From Leucobacter aridicollis (GTDB taxonomy: Bacteria; Actinomycetota; Actinomycetes; Actinomycetales; Microbacteriaceae), in NCBI RefSeq assembly GCF_024399335.1, contig NZ_CP075339.1, positions 1,054,001 through 1,118,000 of the forward strand: a DNA stretch of 64,000 nt. Reading direction: 5' to 3'. The notes beneath the pieces are model-generated. The model made no database searches, was not told where the DNA came from, and worked only from the letters and a program-made list of their open reading frames with translations. The position numbers and the translations under genes are program-made. Positions 63,326 to 64,000 of the stretch are shown piece after piece. How positions within the stretch are numbered: the first letter of the stretch is position 1; the number at the start of each line of letters is the position of its first letter.

Positions 63326-63634
63326 ATGGCGGGACAGAAGATCCGCATTCGACTCAAGTCGTATGACCACGAGGTCATTGATAGCTCAGCGCGCAAGATC
63401 GTAGATACGGTCACCCGCGCGGGCGCAACCGTGATCGGCCCAGTGCCGCTCCCCACGGAAAAGAACGTGATCGCTGTGATCCGTTCGCCGCACAAGTACA
63501 AGGACAGCCGCGAGCACTTTGAGAAGCGCACGCACAAGCGCCTGATCGACATCGTCGATCCCACCCCGAAGGCCGTCGATTCGCTCATGCGTCTCGATCT
63601 CCCGGCCGATGTCAACATCGAGATCAAGCTCTAA
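63326..63634 (+). CDS. rpsJ: 30S ribosomal protein S10
   Basis: A 102-residue ribosomal protein of full length: [45 protein letters not shown] and [24 protein letters not shown]. It also couples transcription to translation through NusB/NusG. ATG 63326 is chosen over an out-of-frame ATG at 63321. It is first in the S10 operon and is followed by rplC. Confidence 0.98.
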   Translation: MAGQKIRIRLKSYDHEVIDSSARKIVDTVTRAGATVIGPVPLPTEKNVIAVIRSPHKYKDSREHFEKRTHKRLIDIVDPTPKAVDSLMRLDLPADVNIEIKL

Positions 63635-63648
63635 GGGGGGATCCAGAC

Positions 63649-64000
63649 ATGACTGCAGTACGTAATGTGAAGGGTCTCCTGGGCACCAAGCTCGGCATGA
63701 CTCAGGTATGGGACGAGGACGGCAAGGTCGTTCCCGTTACCGTCATCGAGGTGGCGCCTAACGTTGTCACCCAGATCCGCACCCCCGAGGTCGACGGCTA
63801 CAGCGCCGTTCAGATCGCCGCGGGTCAGATCGATCCCCGCAAGGTGAACCAGCCCTCGGCTGGTCACTTCGAGAAGGCCGGCGTGACGCCGCGCCGCCAC
63901 ATCACCGAGATCCGCACCGCCGACGCTGCTGAGTACAGCCTCGGCCAGGAGCTCACCATCGAGGGCGCTTTCGAAGCCGGTCAGAAGATCGACGTCGTTG
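63649..64000 (+). CDS. rplC: 50S ribosomal protein L3, N-terminal part
   Basis: The first 117 residues of L3 ([50 protein letters not shown]). The frame is open to the window end, so only the N-terminal half is seen. It lies 14 bp after rpsJ, with an AAGGGGGG ribosome binding site. Confidence 0.97.
   Translation, partial: MTAVRNVKGLLGTKLGMTQVWDEDGKVVPVTVIEVAPNVVTQIRTPEVDGYSAVQIAAGQIDPRKVNQPSAGHFEKAGVTPRRHITEIRTADAAEYSLGQELTIEGAFEAGQKIDVV

Overview
High-GC chromosomal DNA, most likely from an actinobacterium of the family Microbacteriaceae (Leucobacter-like). This rests on codon use, SufS/SufU, the dxr...rseP-ispG neighbourhood, a DUF4192 gene, and many genes that appear to start leaderless (a TANNNT -10 box 6-7 nt before ATG/GTG). 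The assignment comes from family knowledge, not a database search. The window is mostly ordinary chromosome with one decayed mobile-element edge and several lineage-specific clusters.

Layout. 0-2.8 kb: a degraded IS3-family transposase, a possible Abi-like remnant and four small hypothetical genes. 2.8-4.4 kb: an isolated cytochrome oxidase subunit I gene. 4.5-11.4 kb: a pyridoxal-phosphate (PLP) island holding a PdxY-like kinase, a DegT aminotransferase, alanine racemase, YggS, a MocR regulator and GabT. Two divergent promoters there carry an identical 16-bp inverted repeat overlapping a start codon. 11.4 kb: a tRNA-Cys with a non-canonical anticodon loop. 11.6-16.8 kb: a lactate-permease-like transporter, an AhpD/AraC pair, a YjbR protein, and a single protein fusing a TetR DNA-binding domain to an aspartate-dehydrogenase-like domain.

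16.9-28 kb is a catabolic block: a lipoyl-less E2 acyltransferase, an AEC transporter, a TRAP transporter (dctPQM), two short-chain dehydrogenases, a PPC/DUF296 protein, a free-standing lipoyl domain, E1 alpha and beta, and a GntR/FCD regulator. Together they look like uptake, oxidation and thiamine-dependent cleavage of a small hydroxy or keto compound by an acetoin-dehydrogenase-like complex whose E2 is split into two genes. 28-39.8 kb holds housekeeping and transport genes: a YczE-like protein, FadH, a frameshifted DUF4192 gene, SufS-SufU, a TRIC/UPF0126 protein, an MFS transporter, RsmI, an FKBP lipoprotein and Dxr.

39.9-46 kb is a glycine-use operon under a tandem glycine riboswitch (gcvP-gcvT-gcvH-sdaA). 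It sits between dxr and rseP-ispG. 49-52.6 kb is a PadR-controlled ABC exporter with a visible operator. 52.6-62.8 kb has an RNase II-type protein, a LOG-family protein, a zinc ribbon, a nuclease-fold protein, a UvrA-like ATPase, a second PadR module, AroQ and TrmB. The window ends in the S10 ribosomal operon (rpsJ, rplC), preceded by a long leader with an attenuator-like hairpin.

Intergenic palindromic repeats occur near 15.2, 37.4-37.7, 48.9 and 56.5-56.8 kb, and some of them are related to each other.
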